Counted from the stretch's first letter, positions 39,475 through 48,834 are shown. The stretch is DNA of 64,000 bases from Kaistia defluvii (GCF_040548815.1 NZ_JBEPSM010000004.1:421252-485251), one strand, 5' to 3'. The notes: generated from the letters alone by a model not told the origin. Numbers and translations: made by a program.

Positions 39475-39848
39475 GCCCGCGCATATGCGGTCCCAGACGC
39501 GGTCGCCGCGAAGTGGCGGTCAAACCGTAAAACGCGCCAGCCCTTGGCTTTTTGGGGCCATGGGGATACCGGCATCGACCAGCGATTTTCCTGCCACCGT
39601 CCCGGCCTCAAGCGGATTGGGGCTGGCGAAAGCTTTTCTCCTTCACCACGCGAGGGCAAAAGGCGTCGGGTTTATCGGGGACGATCTTGGTCAAGTGAGG
39701 CGCCAGCGGCACCTAAGGGACGTCGCTCAAATTTTACGAAATTTTTAGGTTAACCGACGCTTTCCATCTCGAACCGTTCCCTGACCCCCGCAAACCGGTA
39801 GATTGATCGGCATCCACTTTTTGCCATGAGACATTCCGGAATGCGCGC
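39475..39848. other. 374-base gap before the acyltransferase gene
   Basis: Short overlapping open frames with no recognisable product. The last 130 bases are AT-rich, with TTTTACGAAATTTTTAGG near 39731-39748, and probably contain the acyltransferase promoter. I see no repeat or RNA structure. Confidence 0.4.
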
Positions 39849-41063
39849 ATGACTGTGCTTGCCATCACGAACAATTCGCATGCAGGCATTGCTTCCTCAT
39901 TCTCGCCAAGCAGCGTCGCCGCAGCGCGCAGCCGGATGGTCGGCCCCGATATTCTGCGCTCCCTGGCCATCCTGCTGGTGATGCTCGTCCATCTGCCTCT
40001 GAATGCCACGCCGGGCATATTTGTGAACGTTCGGGAATATGGTTGGCTCGGCGTCGATATTTTCTTCGTGCTGAGCGGATACCTGATCGCAACGCAGCTC
40101 TTCAAGGAAGCGACGCGGACGGACACGGTCGATTTCAAATCCTTCTACCTGCGCCGTGCTTTCCGCATTTTCCCGGCCTTCTTCGTCGTCCTCGGCCTCT
40201 ACATCCTCGTTCCGGTGCTTCGCGATAATCCGGCGATGCAGCCAGTCTGGAAATTCGCGACGTTCACGGTCAATCTCGGGTTCGATCCGAGGGACGGCAA
40301 CGCGTTTTCGCAGGCATGGACGCTTGCCGTCGAAGAGCAATTCTATCTCGTCCTGCCTTTGCTGGTGCTGCTGTTGTACAAGCGCATCGGCACAGTATGG
40401 GTCCTTGGACTCGCGGGAACCTTGACCCTCGCCGGGATCCTGCTGCGTTACGCGATCTGGGATATGCAAGTCGGCACGCTCGTGGAAGCAGGCGAGTTCC
40501 GCGCTGCGTTCGCCACCTATCTTCGCGGCGTCTACTACCCAACCTATACGCGCCTGGATGGTCTGCTGTTCGGGGCGGTGCTCGCAGCGGCCCGCTTCTT
40601 CAAGCCCGAGCTCTGCAGGCAGTATCTCCCGCCGAAGGTCACGATACCGCTCGGCCTAATATTTCTGATCACGGCGCTGCTTTGCTTCATGGACCGCGGC
40701 CCCCTCGCCGGGCAGGGCATATTCCCGGTGTTTCAGGCACAGCTCGGCGCCGTATTGGGCTTCCCGCTGATCTCGGTTGGCATCGCGCTTTTGTTCTGCG
40801 CCATGCTCGATCTGGAACACGTTATCGCCCGCTGGCCAGTGCCGGGGGTCGCTCTCGTCGCAACGCTGTCCTACAGCCTCTATCTCACCCACAAGTCGGT
40901 CTTCCACGTCATGCGGCTGATCGTGGGAGAGGGCAATCTGCAGGGCAACGTCGGCTTTGTCGTCTATCTCATCGCAAGCTTGGCCGTCGCCGCTGTGCTC
41001 TGGTTCTGCGTGGAGCGGACATTCCTTCATCTTCGGGACCGGCTCCTCCCCTCATCGAGGTGA
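39849..41063 (+). CDS. acyltransferase 3 (OafA/YrhL) family membrane protein
   Basis: A 404-residue protein with about ten helices that O-acylates surface glycans. Family markers are GPDILRSLAILLVMLVH (the His of R/H-x10-H), the segment VDIFFVLSGYLIATQLF, the RRAFRIFPAFF motif and WTLAVEEQFYLVLPLL. The final region WFCVERTFLH is typical. GC is lower than in neighbouring core genes. It is the main gene of an accessory stretch after tRNA-Thr; no glycan synthesis genes are adjacent, so the acceptor is unknown. Confidence 0.92.
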   Translation: MTVLAITNNSHAGIASSFSPSSVAAARSRMVGPDILRSLAILLVMLVHLPLNATPGIFVNVREYGWLGVDIFFVLSGYLIATQLFKEATRTDTVDFKSFYLRRAFRIFPAFFVVLGLYILVPVLRDNPAMQPVWKFATFTVNLGFDPRDGNAFSQAWTLAVEEQFYLVLPLLVLLLYKRIGTVWVLGLAGTLTLAGILLRYAIWDMQVGTLVEAGEFRAAFATYLRGVYYPTYTRLDGLLFGAVLAAARFFKPELCRQYLPPKVTIPLGLIFLITALLCFMDRGPLAGQGIFPVFQAQLGAVLGFPLISVGIALLFCAMLDLEHVIARWPVPGVALVATLSYSLYLTHKSVFHVMRLIVGEGNLQGNVGFVVYLIASLAVAAVLWFCVERTFLHLRDRLLPSSR

Positions 41064-41166
41064 ATATTCGGCGACTACCGTGATACCGCCATCATGCCCC
41101 ACATCCCCTCTTCCGCAACGGAAAGCCTCCGCTTAATCTCCATCCGTCCTAAGGGGGAGGTTCGGG

Positions 41167-42390
41167 ATGGCGGCTTTGTTTGCGGATCCGTTGCACGACC
41201 AGTTCGGGACGTGGCCGGTGGCCTATATCCCGTATGGCGGGGCGGATTTCGGGGAAATCGCGGCGGTCGCCGCCGAAGTCGGCAATGGCGACGACGATGC
41301 CTATCACGCGGCCTGGATCGCCGCGGCGGAACGGCTGGAAGCTGAGGCGGAGACCACCCTCGCAAGCGGCCATGAGAGCAGCGCACGTGAGCTCTATCTG
41401 CGCGCCAGCGTCTTCTATGCGACCTCGTATCACCCGCTCTTTGGCGCGCCGGTCGACCGGCGATTGCTCGATGCCTATCGCCGCCAGATCGCCGCCTTTA
41501 ACCGGGGACTGGCGCTCGGTCCCCACCCGGTCCGGCCGCAGCGGATCCCGTTCGAATCGCAGGCGATGCCGGCCTATTTCATGCCGGCCGCAGGATACGA
41601 AACCGAGGTGAGGCCACTGATCATCCTCAACAATGGCTACGACTCGACCTCCATCGACATGTATTTCCTGTCCGCCGTCGCGGCGTCCCGGCGCGGTTAT
41701 CACAGCCTGCTGTTCGAGGGGCCGGGCCAGGGCGAGATGCTCTATGAGCACGGCATTCCGCTTCGGCCGGATTGGGAAGCCGTGATCGGCGCGGTGGTGG
41801 ATTTCGCCCTCGCGCATCCGCTGGTCGATCCCTCGCGCATTGCCCTCAGCGGGACCAGCCTGGGCGGTCACCTCGCGCCCCGCGCCGCTTCTGTCGAGCG
41901 ACGCATCGCGGCGCTGATCGCCGACCCCGGCACGTGGAGCATCGCGGACGGTTTCCGCCACGCCTTCGCTGCCATGTTCAAGCTTCCCCCGGAAGCCGTC
42001 GCTGATCTCGGCAAACTGGACGAGAGCGTGATGCAGCGCGCCGAGCAGGCGGTACGCGCCGACCGGTCCATGCACTGGAAGGTGATCCAGCGCGGCTATT
42101 GGGTACACGGCGTGGATAATCTGCGCGATTATCTCGCTTCCGCCGAGCTCTACGCGCTGGCGGGCCGGGCCGAGCAGATCCGCTGCCCCACGCTCATCAC
42201 CCAGGCGGAAAACGACCCAGCCGCAGCAGATGCGGAAACCTTCTTCGCGGCGCTCCGCTGCCCCAAGACTTTTATGCGCTTCCAGGCGAACGAGGGCGCG
42301 GACGGTCACTGCGAGATGCGGAACCGGTCGCTGTTCAATCGCCGGGCCTTCGATTGGCTCGACGAGCAGTTCAACGTCGAAATGCGCTGA
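41167..42390 (+). CDS. alpha/beta hydrolase, 2,6-dihydroxypseudooxynicotine hydrolase/FrsA-like
   Basis: A 407-residue hydrolase with an N-terminal helical cap followed by an alpha/beta core. The nucleophile elbow is ALSGTSLGGH (Ser near residue 238). The acid is in QAENDPAAADAE and the His in EGADGHCEM. The cap-plus-core plan and the spacing match the DHPONH/EstB-like group with C-C bond hydrolase members. The ribosome site GGGGGAGG precedes ATG 41167. The natural substrate is not known. Confidence 0.85.
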   Translation: MAALFADPLHDQFGTWPVAYIPYGGADFGEIAAVAAEVGNGDDDAYHAAWIAAAERLEAEAETTLASGHESSARELYLRASVFYATSYHPLFGAPVDRRLLDAYRRQIAAFNRGLALGPHPVRPQRIPFESQAMPAYFMPAAGYETEVRPLIILNNGYDSTSIDMYFLSAVAASRRGYHSLLFEGPGQGEMLYEHGIPLRPDWEAVIGAVVDFALAHPLVDPSRIALSGTSLGGHLAPRAASVERRIAALIADPGTWSIADGFRHAFAAMFKLPPEAVADLGKLDESVMQRAEQAVRADRSMHWKVIQRGYWVHGVDNLRDYLASAELYALAGRAEQIRCPTLITQAENDPAAADAETFFAALRCPKTFMRFQANEGADGHCEMRNRSLFNRRAFDWLDEQFNVEMR

Positions 42391-42427
42391 CAAGCGGGCC
42401 GCCGATCTAGCCGGCCCATGTCGCGCC

Positions 42428-42727
42428 TTAGGGACGGGCCTCGCCATAGAGCGGGCCGCGCAGCCGGTCCTTGCCGTCGCCCTGGAAATAATAGGGATGG
42501 CGCCGCGCATCGGGCTGGCCTTCCAGGATCGGCAGCTGCGGCTCCATCTTCTGGCAGCCGATATCCATCAGCCTGAACTCGCCGAGCCGGCACGCCTCCG
42601 GGCGCTCGGTAAGCTGGATGTGGGTGGCGCTGGAGAGCGGCGCCGCAAAGGCAGGCGGGGTACCCGACACCGCCAGGGCTGCCAGTAGCGCCAGGCTCGC
42701 GGGTGAGAAAGCTTTGATCGACGGCAC
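42428..42727 (-). CDS. small secreted protein of unknown function
   Basis: 99 residues. The start is GTG 42727 with GGAGG 5 bases before it. Residues 1-28 form a signal peptide (LALLAALAVSGTPPAFAAP). The mature part has two Cys, in PEACRLGEF and DIGCQKMEP, likely forming a periplasmic disulfide. No family recognised. It is divergent from a small hydrophilic protein gene and convergent with the alpha/beta hydrolase. Confidence 0.65.
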   Translation of the reverse strand: MPSIKAFSPASLALLAALAVSGTPPAFAAPLSSATHIQLTERPEACRLGEFRLMDIGCQKMEPQLPILEGQPDARRHPYYFQGDGKDRLRGPLYGEARP

Positions 42728-42868
42728 GTCATCCTCCCATGGCATCCAATTGCCATGACGAGAACGGGAGCCGACGCCAAAGGGTTGCGAGGCCCGGACC
42801 GCATTCGCGGGTGGGAGGCAACGATCTGCTGCATCCAGCCGTTGGTTACGGGGAAGAGGAGTGCCGAA

Positions 42869-43186
42869 ATGACCGCCGAAAAGCCGAACCTTGCCGACAG
42901 CAATGAGCCCGAGGGCCATGCGCAGCTTCAATCGCACGTCCAGGGCCAGCCTCCTGTCTATGGCGAGCCCAAGGGACCGACACCGGGTTCCCTGTTGCAG
43001 CGTCCCCTGCCGGGAAATACGCCGGACCGCGACCGGGACGGCTTTGTCGGGGGCCGCGATGTCCGCAGCCGTGGCGACGAGGTCGGCAACGGCCCGGAAG
43101 AGTGGGAGCATGCCGCGCGCGACCTGCCCGGCGAAGAGCGCAACACCAAGCCGGCGAGCGAAGACGACACAGCCGCCAACGACTGA
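42869..43186 (+). CDS. small hydrophilic, probably disordered protein
   Basis: 105 residues, strongly charged, with no hydrophobic core, Pro/Gly/Asp/Glu-rich: GNTPDRDRDGFVGGRDVRS and EEWEHAARDLPGEER are typical stretches. GAGGAG lies 6 bases upstream of the ATG. A weak EcfG-type promoter (GCAAC-N17-CGTT) ends about 25 bases before the gene. The composition resembles stress-induced, desiccation-type proteins, an inference only. No family recognised. Confidence 0.6.
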   Translation: MTAEKPNLADSNEPEGHAQLQSHVQGQPPVYGEPKGPTPGSLLQRPLPGNTPDRDRDGFVGGRDVRSRGDEVGNGPEEWEHAARDLPGEERNTKPASEDDTAAND

Positions 43187-43361
43187 CGGTGGCTGACGAA
43201 CTGGCCGTCCACACAGGCGGGGCGTCTTTTCCCGACCGCCGTTAGGGAGGTCGCGCGCAAACAACGTGTTCGAGCGGATGGCTCCGACGCCGCTTCGACA
43301 ATTAGCTTGCCTAGCAAACCTCCGCGATCTGCGGCGCCAACAGCGCGAGACTGCCCCTTCG

Positions 43362-44144
43362 ATGAAGATCGCGACTTTCAACATCAATGGTGTCAATGGA
43401 CGATTGCCGGTGCTTCTTCGCTGGCTCGAAAAAGCGTCGCCCGACGTCGCCTGCCTGCAGGAGCTGAAGGCGCCGGACGAACGGTTTCCACGGCGCGAGA
43501 TCGAGAAGGCGGGCTATGGCGCGATCTGGCAGGGCCAGAAGAGCTGGAACGGCGTCGCGATCCTCGCCAAGGGCCGCGATCCCCTGGTGACGCGACGCGG
43601 GCTTCCCGGCGATGTCGACGATGCCCAGTCCCGATATCTCGAGGCGGCTATCGAGGGCATTCTGGTCGGATGCCTCTATCTGCCAAACGGCAATCCCGCC
43701 CCCGGGCCGAAGTTCGACTACAAGCTGCGCTGGATCCAGCGCCTGACGACCTATGCGGAAGAACTGCTCGAACTCGATATCCCGGTCGTGCTCGCCGGCG
43801 ATTACAACATCATTCCGACTGATCTCGACGTGTACAAGCCGGAGCGCTGGCGCAGGGATGCGCTGTTTCGCCCAGAGGTGAGAGAGGCCTTCAAGGCCCT
43901 GACGGAGGAAGGCTGGGTCGACGCGTTGCGGACGCTCCATCCCGATGAACGGCTCTACACCTTCTGGGACTATTTCCGTAACGCCTGGGGCCGGGACGCG
44001 GGCCTGCGGCTGGACCACTTTCTGCTGTCCCCTTCGGTCGCCCATCGCCTCAGCGCCGCGGGCGTGGATAAGCCCGTTCGCGGCTGGGACAAGACGAGCG
44101 ACCACGCACCGGCATGGATCGAACTGGCGGATGCCGAGGGTTAG
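43362..44144 (+). CDS. xthA: exodeoxyribonuclease III
   Basis: A 260-residue AP endonuclease of the EEP superfamily for base excision repair. MKIATFNINGVNGRLPVLLRW is the N terminus, CLQELKAPDE holds the catalytic Glu, VLAGDYNIIPTDLDVY the Asp/Asn pair, and RLDHFLLS and TSDHAPAWIE the catalytic Asp-His. All six conserved blocks are present. The start ATG 43362 is at the first conserved residue. Confidence 0.96.
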   Translation: MKIATFNINGVNGRLPVLLRWLEKASPDVACLQELKAPDERFPRREIEKAGYGAIWQGQKSWNGVAILAKGRDPLVTRRGLPGDVDDAQSRYLEAAIEGILVGCLYLPNGNPAPGPKFDYKLRWIQRLTTYAEELLELDIPVVLAGDYNIIPTDLDVYKPERWRRDALFRPEVREAFKALTEEGWVDALRTLHPDERLYTFWDYFRNAWGRDAGLRLDHFLLSPSVAHRLSAAGVDKPVRGWDKTSDHAPAWIELADAEG

Positions 44145-44154
44145 ATCGCGCTAG

Positions 44155-44688
44155 TCAGTGGTGAGTCCAGCGCAGCATCGTGACGTCATAGCCAAGCGAC
44201 CGGGCGCGGCTTTCCAGCTTCTTGCGAACTGGCTCGGACGGTGTCGGCGAACGGGTCAATATCCAGAGATAGCGGCCGGAGGGTTCGCCGACGATAGACC
44301 ACGCATAATCCGGCGCGTGATCCAAGATCCAGTAGTCGCCGAGGAACGGTCCGAAGAACGAGACCCGCAGCTTCGCGTTGCCGCTTCCCGGCACTATCTT
44401 GGCGCGGCCCACTGCGACCCGCTCCCTGCCGTCGACGCCACCGGCGTTGCAGGTGTTGAGCACCTTTACCAGGCCGTCCGGCCGAAGGCTGTATTCCGCA
44501 GTCACCGCTTCGCAGCCCCGCTCGAAGCCGTTCTCATATCGGCCGAGCTCGAACCAGCGGCCGAGATAGCGCTCGACGTCCACGCTCTTGGCCGGTTGTG
44601 GCACGGCGGCATTGCCGACCGGGCCGGCAGGGCTGCAAGCGGCCAACAGGCAGGCGGCGAGAAGGGGCAGGATGATTCTTGAGGTCAT
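44155..44688 (-). CDS. blc: outer membrane lipocalin (Blc-like lipoprotein)
   Basis: A 177-residue lipoprotein. The lipobox LLAAC is at residues 14-18 after a hydrophobic signal. The lipocalin signature YLGRWFELGRYENGFERGC follows, with the Gly-x-Trp motif, then an eight-strand barrel including LGDYWILDHAPDYAWSIVG. Blc-type lipocalins bind lysophospholipids at the outer membrane. It is convergent with xthA (11 bases apart). Confidence 0.9.
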   Translation of the reverse strand: MTSRIILPLLAACLLAACSPAGPVGNAAVPQPAKSVDVERYLGRWFELGRYENGFERGCEAVTAEYSLRPDGLVKVLNTCNAGGVDGRERVAVGRAKIVPGSGNAKLRVSFFGPFLGDYWILDHAPDYAWSIVGEPSGRYLWILTRSPTPSEPVRKKLESRARSLGYDVTMLRWTHH

Positions 44689-44856
44689 GCGGTCCAAGTC
44701 GGAAAGCGCCCTCCGGTTCCCTCGGGAGACGGGCGGCGAGGCATGGAGGTTCAGACCTGACGGTGCGACACAAGCGTTGTGGCTCGATGCGGGCGTTTCC
44801 GCTAATTTGTCGCCATACAGCGGGGGCTGTGCGGCAAGGCAGGAAGCGGCCGAGAC

Positions 44857-45423
44857 ATGAGCAAGAAGCGGATTCTGTGGATCGGCGCCGCCGTGTTGGC
44901 CGTGCCGGTGGTGCTCGGCATCTATATCGCGACGCTCCTTCTGACGGGCAATTTCCACACAGTCATCGCCGGCGAACTCTATCGCTCGGCCCAGCCGACC
45001 CCGACCCAGCTCGAGCGCTATGCCCGCAACTTCGGCATCAAGACGGTGATCAACCTGCGCGGCGCCAATGAATCGGCGAGCTGGTATCGCGCGGAGATCG
45101 ACGAATCGAACCGGCTCGGCCTGGCGCATGCGGACTTCCGCATGTCCTCGCGCGCGGAGTTGACGGAGGGCGAGGCCGCGGCGCTGATCGACCTTTTCAA
45201 GACCGCGCAAAAGCCGATCCTGATTCACTGCACCGATGGCAGCGACCGGACCAGCCTGGCCTCCGCCCTTTACATCGCCGCCGTCGCCCGGTTGGGCGAG
45301 GAGGCGGCCGAAGAGCAGATTTCGATCCGCTACGGGCATATCGCCTTGCCGTTCAGCCCGACCTGGCCGATGGACATGACCTTCGAGGCGCTGGAACCCT
45401 GGCTCGGATTTCACGATTCATGA
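44857..45423 (+). CDS. membrane-anchored dual-specificity/tyrosine phosphatase family protein
   Basis: 188 residues with an N-terminal helix (6-28) that anchors a periplasmic domain. The P-loop HCTDGSDRTS (Cys125, Arg131) fits the C-x5-R motif of Cys-dependent phosphatases. NLRGANESASWYRAE provides the general acid region. The layout resembles TpbA/DSP-type periplasmic phosphatases. It overlaps the porin-like gene by 4 bases (ATGA), so the two are co-translated. Confidence 0.87.
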   Translation: MSKKRILWIGAAVLAVPVVLGIYIATLLLTGNFHTVIAGELYRSAQPTPTQLERYARNFGIKTVINLRGANESASWYRAEIDESNRLGLAHADFRMSSRAELTEGEAAALIDLFKTAQKPILIHCTDGSDRTSLASALYIAAVARLGEEAAEEQISIRYGHIALPFSPTWPMDMTFEALEPWLGFHDS

Positions 45424-45761
45424 AGACCCCCGCCGTGCCATTGCCTGACCGCAAGATCTGGCGCCGCCGAGCCGGGCTGATCCTCGCGATCGGCCTGTTG
45501 CAGCTTCCCTCGCACGCCTTGGCCGACGCCTGGCCGCCGCTCACCCCGCCCTCGCTCGACGGCAAGCCCTCCGCCCCCACGCCGGCAGAAGGACTTCTGC
45601 CGCCGCGAAAGCCGGAAGCGGAACCTTCGGACGCGGACCCGCATTACGCCAGAATATGCGACGCCTTCGGCGAGGGATTCACCTATTCGCCGGGCACCGG
45701 TGCCTGCATCAAGATCGGCGGCTATGTGAAGTTCGGCACCAGTTTTGGGGGGCGGAACTAG
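45420..45761 (+). CDS. short porin N-terminal-like protein (truncated or stand-alone module)
   Basis: 113 residues with an N-terminal signal peptide (LLQLPSHALA, residues 26-35), a proline-rich linker and then YARICDAFGEGFTYSPGTG, which is the N-terminal signature of Rhizobiales porins. The normal beta-barrel would continue for about 300 more residues; here the frame stops after GGYVKFGTSFGGRN. No continuation of the barrel follows in any frame. Either the remnant of a porin or a free-standing module coupled to the phosphatase. Confidence 0.7.
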   Translation: MKTPAVPLPDRKIWRRRAGLILAIGLLQLPSHALADAWPPLTPPSLDGKPSAPTPAEGLLPPRKPEAEPSDADPHYARICDAFGEGFTYSPGTGACIKIGGYVKFGTSFGGRN

Positions 45762-45898
45762 CCGCGCGGCCCGATCTCGATGGAAGGCTGGTCATTCGAC
45801 AGCGAATGATCGACAAAGCAGCCGCGAAAGCAATTTCCTCCGGCAAGCGATTCGCCCTCGCCGCCGTCGTTACGATCGACAAGACACAGGCATAGCAG

Positions 45899-46927
45899 AT
45901 GGCCACCGCGAACCCTCCTTCCCCGTTGCTGACCAGCGCCTCGCCCCCTCCGGCGATCGAGCAGGCCATCGACGAGGCAGAACCGGGCCGTGGCCGACTG
46001 GCGGACGCACCGGCGGATATTCCTGCGCGCGGATGGAAGGACATCCTGTGGCGCGTCTGGGAAAGCTCGCTCGAGGATCGCGTCCTGACGGTTGCCGGCA
46101 GCATGGCCTTTTTCTGCCTGCTGGCGATCTTTCCAGGCCTTTCCGCGCTGGTGACGCTCTACGGCCTGGTGGCGGATAATTCGACCATTAACAGCCATCT
46201 CTCTGGCCTCGCCTTCGTGCTCCCAGCCGGCGCCTTCGAGCTGATCTCCGATCAGATCACGCTCGCGATCCGCGCCTCCAGCGGTGCCCTCAGCTTCAGC
46301 TTCGCCCTCTCCTTCCTGTTCTCGATCTGGAGCGCGAATGCCGGCATCAAGGCGACGATCGACGGTCTCAACGTCGCCTATGGCGAACGCGAGCGGCGCA
46401 GCGTCATCGCGCTCAACGTCGAATCGCTGATCTTCACCCTGCTGGCGATCGCCGCCGGCATCGGCGCCATCGCCTTCATCATCGCCGTGCCGATCGCGCT
46501 GCGCTTCCTCGACATCGGGCGATCTTCCGAAGTCTGGATCAACATCCTGCGCTGGCCCATTCTCGGCTTCTTCGTCTGGGCGGCGCTGGCGATACTGTAT
46601 CGCTTCGGGCCTTGCCGCGAACAGCCGAAATGGCGCTGGGTCACGTGGGGCAGCACGGTTGCCGCGGGCCTTTGGATCCTGACCTCGATCAGCTTCTCCT
46701 GGTACGTCTCGAGCTTCGGCAGCTATGACCGGGCCTATGGCGCCCTTGGCGCGATTATCGGCTTCATGACGTGGATCTGGCTTTCGGCGACGGTCATCCT
46801 GCTCGGCGCCGAGTTAAACGCCGAAATGGAGCACCAGACCGCGCGCGATTCGACGGTGGGCCGGCCTAAGCCGCTGGGCAAGCGCGGCGCCGTGATGGCC
46901 GATTCGATCGGCAAGGCGCAGGACTGA
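45899..46927 (+). CDS. YihY/BrkB family inner membrane protein
   Basis: A 342-residue protein with six hydrophobic helices after a 60-residue cytoplasmic N terminus (WESSLEDRVLTVAGSMAFF begins the domain). The core markers are LSFSFALSFLFSIWSANAGI, DIGRSSEVWINILRWPIL and TWIWLSATVILLGAELNAEMEHQ. Formerly thought to be RNase BN; its role in the membrane is not known. Confidence 0.92.
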   Translation: MATANPPSPLLTSASPPPAIEQAIDEAEPGRGRLADAPADIPARGWKDILWRVWESSLEDRVLTVAGSMAFFCLLAIFPGLSALVTLYGLVADNSTINSHLSGLAFVLPAGAFELISDQITLAIRASSGALSFSFALSFLFSIWSANAGIKATIDGLNVAYGERERRSVIALNVESLIFTLLAIAAGIGAIAFIIAVPIALRFLDIGRSSEVWINILRWPILGFFVWAALAILYRFGPCREQPKWRWVTWGSTVAAGLWILTSISFSWYVSSFGSYDRAYGALGAIIGFMTWIWLSATVILLGAELNAEMEHQTARDSTVGRPKPLGKRGAVMADSIGKAQD

Positions 46928-47118
46928 CAGAGCCGTTTCTGCCGGACGGGGGCCGATATTTGCGGCGCCATGCAACCAGCGCCCGATGGGCGCATTGCAC
47001 GAGATCGGGGAGGACGGCGAAAGGCGAAGCGGGTTTGAGCTGACACCGGGCCTTCACGGTGATGTCGGCTGGATTCATGCCAGCGACGGCTCCAAATTTC
47101 GCAAAGCGAGTTCCGCCG

Positions 47119-48225
47119 ATGGCAGATCCCCTGAGAATCGAGATCCCGACGACGGAAACCGTTCCGCTCGAGCCGCCGCAGCTGGCGGGCGAAGACGGGC
47201 CCCTGCCTGCGGACCCGAAGCTGGTGATCCAGGCGTGTCTTCTGGTTCTGGCGGTCCTGACGGTCTGCTACTTCGCTTCCGACATCATCCTGCCGATCGT
47301 TCTGGCCATCGTGCTCAAGCTTCTGTTCCAGCCGGCGATGCGGCTTCTGGAACGGCTGCGTGTGCCGAGAACGCTTGCGGCCCTGCTCGTGATCTTCACC
47401 GTCTTCGGCGCGATTGTCGGCGTGGGCGCGGCCTTGTCCGGCCCGGCGACGGCCTGGGGCGAAAAGCTGCCCGGTGGCGTGGATCGACTGGAGGAACGGC
47501 TCAAGTTCCTGAGCCAGCCGATCGGCGCGCTGCAGAAATTCCTGCATCAGTTTGATGGGGTTGCGACGGGCGTGGGCGGCGCGCCGGGTCCGACGCTCGC
47601 CGAAACGCTGATGAAGGGGACGCAGCATTTTGCCAGCGGCTTCTTCGAGACGATCCTGATCCTGTTTTTCCTACTGGTCTCGGGCGACACCTTCCTGCGC
47701 CGGATGGTGGAGATCGTGCCGAGCTTCAGCGACAAGCGGCGGGTCGTCGACCTGTCGCAGCAGATCGAGGAAAATGTCTCGGCCTATCTCGTGACCATCA
47801 CCCTGATGAACGCGGCGGTCGGCGTCGCGACGGGGCTTGCGATGTGGGCCTGCGGCCTCGGGGACCCCATTTTGTGGGGCACGGTCGCCTTCCTGCTCAA
47901 CTATGTGCCGATCATGGGGCCCTTTGCCGGCGTCGGCATCTTTCTTTTCGCGGGCCTGCTCACCATCGACCCGCTCGTGCAAGCCCTGCTGCCGGCCGGC
48001 CTTTATCTGCTGATCCACCTCGTCGAGGGCGAGGCGATCACGCCGATGCTGCTGGCCCGGCGATTCACGCTCAACCCCGTCCTGGTGATCATCTCGCTGA
48101 TCTTCTGGTTCTGGATGTGGGGCGTGCCGGGCGCCGTCCTCGCCGTGCCCATGCTCGCCATGATCAAGATCATCTGCGACGGCGTGCGGCCGCTCAATGC
48201 CGTCGGGCATTTCCTCGAGGGCTAG
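47119..48225 (+). CDS. AI-2E family transporter (TqsA/PerM-like)
   Basis: A 368-residue protein with about eight helices. The family segments VAFLLNYVPIMGPFAGVGIF, HLVEGEAITPMLLARRF and the conserved GVPGAVLAVPMLAMIKII are clear. Family members were proposed to export autoinducer-2 or to act as sodium/proton antiporters or permeases. ATG 47119 is used; upstream sequence is not conserved. Substrate unknown. Confidence 0.92.
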   Translation: MADPLRIEIPTTETVPLEPPQLAGEDGPLPADPKLVIQACLLVLAVLTVCYFASDIILPIVLAIVLKLLFQPAMRLLERLRVPRTLAALLVIFTVFGAIVGVGAALSGPATAWGEKLPGGVDRLEERLKFLSQPIGALQKFLHQFDGVATGVGGAPGPTLAETLMKGTQHFASGFFETILILFFLLVSGDTFLRRMVEIVPSFSDKRRVVDLSQQIEENVSAYLVTITLMNAAVGVATGLAMWACGLGDPILWGTVAFLLNYVPIMGPFAGVGIFLFAGLLTIDPLVQALLPAGLYLLIHLVEGEAITPMLLARRFTLNPVLVIISLIFWFWMWGVPGAVLAVPMLAMIKIICDGVRPLNAVGHFLEG

Positions 48226-48253
48226 CGGGGCCGTTCCCAAAAATAGGGACAAA

Positions 48254-48283
48254 GAAAAGCCGGCGCCTTTTCAGGGCGCCGGC
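48254..48283 (-). terminator. terminator of the 48319-48714 gene
   Basis: On the minus strand GCCGGCGCC-ctgaaaa-GGCGCCGGC followed by TTTTCTTT is a strong GC-rich hairpin 36 bases after the stop of the secreted protein gene. Confidence 0.8.
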
Positions 48284-48318
48284 CAACAGCATTCAAGCCT
48301 GTGGCGGATGATGCCGGC

Positions 48319-48714
48319 TTACTTGCACTGTGCGTTGATCGTGCCGGCAACGGCGACGCCGCTGCTCATGCCCGGGCTCGACAGCACCATGCGCACCGAG
48401 GAACCCTCGACCAGCGTGGCATAACCGGACGGCATTCCGACCTCGCCCTTGGTGCCGTTGGAGCGGGTATATTCCAGCACGACGTTAGCCTTGGCCGGAA
48501 CGCCGGCGACGGAAACGCGCCAAACGCGGTCTTGGCCGCCCTCGGCGATCGTCTTGGCGCCCGCGCCCTTGATCTCCCAGCGAGACTGCTTGCAGGAGGC
48601 ATCGCGCACCGGAGCCGGCGCGGCGGTCTTGGACTTGGCGAAGCTCTCGCCGGCGGAGAAGGCCGCGACGACCGAAACGGCGGCCAGAGCCAGCGGAAGT
48701 GCGAAGCGGTTCAT
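48319..48714 (-). CDS. small secreted protein of unknown function
   Basis: 131 residues with a signal peptide (LALAAVSVVAAFSAGESFA). The mature chain begins KSKTAAPAPVRDASC and has a second Cys in the last three residues (AQCK), suggesting an N-to-C disulfide. The beta-rich middle (NVVLEYTRSNGTKGEVGMPS) looks like a small sandwich. No family recognised. It has its own terminator and is a single gene. Confidence 0.7.
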   Translation of the reverse strand: MNRFALPLALAAVSVVAAFSAGESFAKSKTAAPAPVRDASCKQSRWEIKGAGAKTIAEGGQDRVWRVSVAGVPAKANVVLEYTRSNGTKGEVGMPSGYATLVEGSSVRMVLSSPGMSSGVAVAGTINAQCK

Positions 48715-48834
48715 ACTGTGTCCTCGTCGAAATGATCGGCATAGCTACCAAGACGAGGCACGGCGCGGCAAGCCTGTGCCGCGCCGTGACGCTATTTTGC
48801 GTGGATGTGTGGCCCGCGGATCGCGCCCGGCCGC

